Shown here: positions 60,617 to 64,000 of the stretch, one piece after another
Numbering within the stretch: position 1 is the stretch's first letter
How the letters are laid out: each line of letters starts with the position of its first letter
Source of the DNA: Nemopilema nomurai
Taxonomy: Eukaryota > Cnidaria > Scyphozoa > Rhizostomeae > Rhizostomatidae
Direction of reading: 5' to 3'
Length of the DNA stretch: 64,000 nucleotides
Assembly (NCBI GenBank): GCA_003864495.1
Contig: ML133412.1
Span: 682,001-746,000 of the forward strand
Made by a program: the position numbers and the translations under genes
Notes under the pieces: model-generated
What the model was told of the DNA's origin: nothing
Databases searched by the model: none
What the model saw: the letters and a program-made list of their open reading frames with translations, nothing else

Positions 60617-63600
60617 GGTAACTGTTTCTAACTTTGATATTTTTTGCATGCTTATGACTTTTCAAACACAAGGGCATAATTAAAGCTAATTTTTGTGTGT
60701 GATATTTGAAGGAAAAAAGTGAGCTATTTATATTTTATAGAAGTAAAGGTTTTATGTATGCATATCTTGTATGGTAATGTAAATTGTATTTTTATTAAAA
60801 TCATTATTATTCTTATTTATTTAAACAAATTTCTGCAATAATCCCATGCATCAATGTTTACCAAAATGAAGCCAAAATGAATGGTTCCCCCATGCATCAG
60901 AATTTCAAGCAAATCTTTTTTAAATAACCACCTCAACTGTTCACAGTCAAATCAACTATAACATGGAATTCTGGATGGAGAGAAATTATCAGGCCTTTCA
61001 AAAAAGTTCTATCATATTAGCAAAAAACATTTGATTAATTATTCAAATGCATACGAAATAGACCATGTGGAGCACAATCTTCAAGCATTTTGTCTTTCAA
61101 AGCTGGCTTTCCATAATTTTTGTGTGGGAATTTTTCTCAATCTGGTAGCAAATTTTTTTGTAATGACTTGGAAAGGCTTGATCTTTTAACTAAGGAATAG
61201 TTTTGATAACACCATTCTCCTAAAAGCCACTTTGCATATTTTGGCAGCTTCTCCTAGTTTTTTGTTCTGTTAATATGGATGGAATGCAGAGAGCCTCACT
61301 CCATTGAAACAGAAACCACTTTGTTGATTAGGAAGTCCAGAAACAAAGAAAATAGTTATCGCCATGTTAGAAATTGCTATTTTCTTGACCTATAGCCAGT
61401 TGATGTTGTCGTTTTTTACTTACTTGCCTTATACCATCTATCTAATTTGTTTGGATTCTGATAATATTTTTTGTTTTTGACTGATTATACTGGGTTTTAA
61501 GAAAAATTTGACTATTGATTTTCCATCAAATGTTTATGTGTATATGTAATGAAAACTGCAAAAATTTAACGTTTTGCAACGCGACTAGGCACGTAATATA
61601 AACAGTAACATAAATTACTATAAAAGTACCATTTGGTCTGAATTACGCTTGAATTATCAAGAATAACTGTAGCTATAGGCAAGTTTGCATTCCAATACAA
61701 TTGTTATTCAGTCGTTTAGGGAAAGAGGAAGTAGTAATTATCATCGTCACGCTGTAACCTTGACAGCCCGAATTTCCATGATGGCACAAACTAATGCGAA
61801 GGCACTCACATTTCATCTATTGAACGAGGGAAATCGAGAAAGTAATAATGTTAGTTGGATAAATGGATGAAACTGTGTTTGAATAAATGTAGCTGCAATA
61901 CGAGTTCATTGTATATGAAGGAAAAATTCGTTGCATTTTCGACTCAAGGAAATCAATGAACTGTGTGCGCAAATGAAGAAACTTGAATTTGGTGCGATCT
62001 TTTAAATTTTATCGCAAAAATATTATAAAGTTTGGTGATCGAGCCAATTAAAAGAGGGAAGGATCTGTCTTTTTCTTCCCCAAAAAGAACCTCAGCTTTG
62101 GCAAGTATAACAAGTCGAGAGCGGACTTGCTTGTATAAATGTACGATTCTGTAGTCTGAGAATTACAAGCAGCAGATGACACACTGAAGAAATGGAGGCT
62201 GACGCCATTAGCGGGCTTTAGCGACGGTTCTTGTGTTGCAGGGTTATAATTTGTATCCACGGAGGTTAGCGTTAAATGGAAATCGAATTTGAGCTCTCAA
62301 GAAAAATAGAAGTGTTGGCATAAATGTTCGGCATCTTCCTAGCTAAACGTTGTGAACGTTTATTCTTAGAATTAGAATATCCTATTGCCCCCAGGCCCAA
62401 GCTAATGAAGCCGGGCTATCAGACAAATCAAAGTTACTTTCATCATCTAGTTTACTTTTGAAATTCAGTTTGCCCAAGTGATACATCTGCAGAAGCGCGA
62501 AACTTTAAGAAGTGTTTTGGGTTTGTTTTTTAGCTGAATGTAGCTCGAACTTGTTTTAATGACTGAAAGGATTCCAATGTTTACTCTTATATTTCATAGT
62601 ATTTTTATTCTATCCGTATTTCATGGTATCTTTTGCCAGTGGCGCAGAAATTGTAAGAGCATTTTATTTAAATGAGATTCCTGTTGACCCTTAAGTTTGA
62701 CGTGAAGACGTTACAAGGAGAAAGGACCAGTCATTTTTTGTATTATTATTTTTTAGATTATTATTTTTGTATTGATTCGAGTAATAGTTTGACGGTATGA
62801 TTGAAACCTAGTTGCCCTTTCTAAATAGAAACAAGCACGAAGCAACCATTATTGTGGTTAAAGATTCTGGAATGATAAACACAAAGCACCAAATCTCTAT
62901 CCGTATGGCTTCGCCAGAGTTGTAGAGCACTCTGGCACATCTTAATTAACCAGGTATTGTGACAAGGGAAAGCAGCATGCAGAGCACCAACCATGGAACT
63001 TGACCTACAGTTGTTCCAACTAATGCCAGCTATGCATGGTAATGTGACAATCTGAACCGACCTATGACTGGTTATGGTGCGAAAAAAGTGACAGATGCAA
63101 TCAAGGGGTCCCACAATGGCCTAGCACATTTGAGCTGTTAGACAGAGCTGGTACATGCTAGCATTGCAAACAGATCAAACGATACTGGATTTGGACAAGA
63201 CGCTGCGGGGAGATATGTTACTACGGGGCAGCAAAGATGGCGAATATGCAGCTGTTGTTAGAGACAGCAACTGATCTTCTATAGAGATCAGTGGAGACAA
63301 CGGTCATGATTCCGTTTCGACTGCTCCCCAAACAGAGCTGCATGACCAAAACAATATGTTTTGCACGCTATGTTGCCGGGTCACGAAAAGGCAACATCAA
63401 AGTGTATTTATTGTGACAGCAAGTTCAAACGTAGACACTCACTAGCACGTAAGAAAGAGACAGCCGGGAAAATAATGCTAAATGGGTGGTTTATTAAGAT
63501 TGCTTTAGAAGCAGCAAAGGGTCACGACATCTTAGCGTAAAATTGTTGGATTAAAAGTGCTTGAAAACGTATTTTTAGAAAGAGAAAGCAATGTCGTGGG

Positions 63601-64000
63601 AAAAGCTTGGTGAATGAATTTGCATCCATGTCCTCAAAGAATCTGGTTCCAATTGCAAATGAAACCTAATCGTGAAGCAAAACTGATTATTATCATTATG
63701 TGATTGTTGAGAATTATTGTAATGGCTTTTTATTGAACGAGTTTATGGGCTGATTGATTAGAATTTTAAGGTACATTTCTTTGTTTTGGCCAAGTAATGA
63801 ATGGATCAAGAAAGGGTCCTTGTACAAAGCCCTCGAGAATGAAAAAGACAAAGCTTTTGGTCTTTTAGCCATATGAGAATTTCCTCGATAGTTTCTTAAT
63901 TTCGTGTTTATAGTTTTTAAAAGGACGATATTTAATGCATTTCATATTATATTAGTGCCATGTGGTATTGCAGGTAGCACAAATGTAGCACTGTGCAATA
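60617..64000. other. AKIP1 3' region and intergenic DNA, no gene recognised
   Basis: I see no exon with known homology. The longest open frame (62821-63114, minus, 97 codons) and 61685-61870 (plus) resemble nothing known. A short plus-strand stretch near 63405-63470 reads CIYCDSKFKRRHSLARK in one frame, faintly like a C2H2 zinc finger, but it lacks the second histidine and any neighbouring finger. Confidence 0.55.

Noticed and set aside
62821..63114. 97-codon minus-strand open frame
   Set aside because: No recognisable domain, no promoter or splice context; length is near what chance allows in this much sequence.
63360..63480. Zinc-finger-like CIYCDSK segment preceded by FCTLCC in another frame
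   Set aside because: Only one finger-like half, missing the second histidine, in a stretch with no open frame of length. Chance or a very old remnant.

Overview
The window is nuclear DNA from an animal. It holds multi-exon, intron-dense, AT-rich protein genes with GT-AG junctions, one eukaryotic tRNA gene inside an intron, a tRNA-derived SINE and many short tandem repeats. Short introns (mostly 200-1200 bp), exon sequences very close to vertebrate orthologues and a full axonemal dynein gene suggest an invertebrate or early-branching metazoan. An anthozoan cnidarian is my best guess, but the sequence does not prove the taxon.

Layout: (1) 1-1344, no recognised gene. (2) 1345-3089, minus strand: a two-exon F-box/WD40 gene, FBXW9-like. 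(3) 3090-3720: the space between two divergent genes, with a near-perfect RFX X-box at 3529-3542. (4) 3721-56821, plus strand: one very large gene of about 85 coding exons, encoding an axonemal inner-arm dynein heavy chain orthologous to DNAH1 (about 4,170 residues). I traced it from an ATG next to the X-box to the C-terminal stop, and nearly every junction keeps codon phase. Its introns carry a tRNA-Ile(AAT) gene (13556-13628), a SINE (about 6101-6348), several tandem duplications and a 12 x 11-bp minisatellite. (5) 58177-60616, plus strand: a small five-exon gene matching AKIP1 (A-kinase interacting protein 1). (6) 60617-64000: no recognised gene.

How the genes fit together: DNAH1 is a motor of ciliary and flagellar inner arms, and the X-box in its promoter is the expected ciliary switch. 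FBXW9 is probably a substrate receptor of an SCF ubiquitin ligase and shares the promoter region. AKIP1 binds the PKA catalytic subunit in mammals. No link beyond adjacency is shown.

The most notable observations are: two exons of DNAH1 (at about 42,821 and 50,584) whose reading frame is broken in a way that looks like lost homopolymer bases; three GC-AG introns (two of them flanking one small exon and its neighbour); intronic duplications that copy a 5' splice site; and the X-box. I saw no bacterial-type system, CRISPR array or intact transposon. The novelty here lies in gene structure, not in a new pathway.
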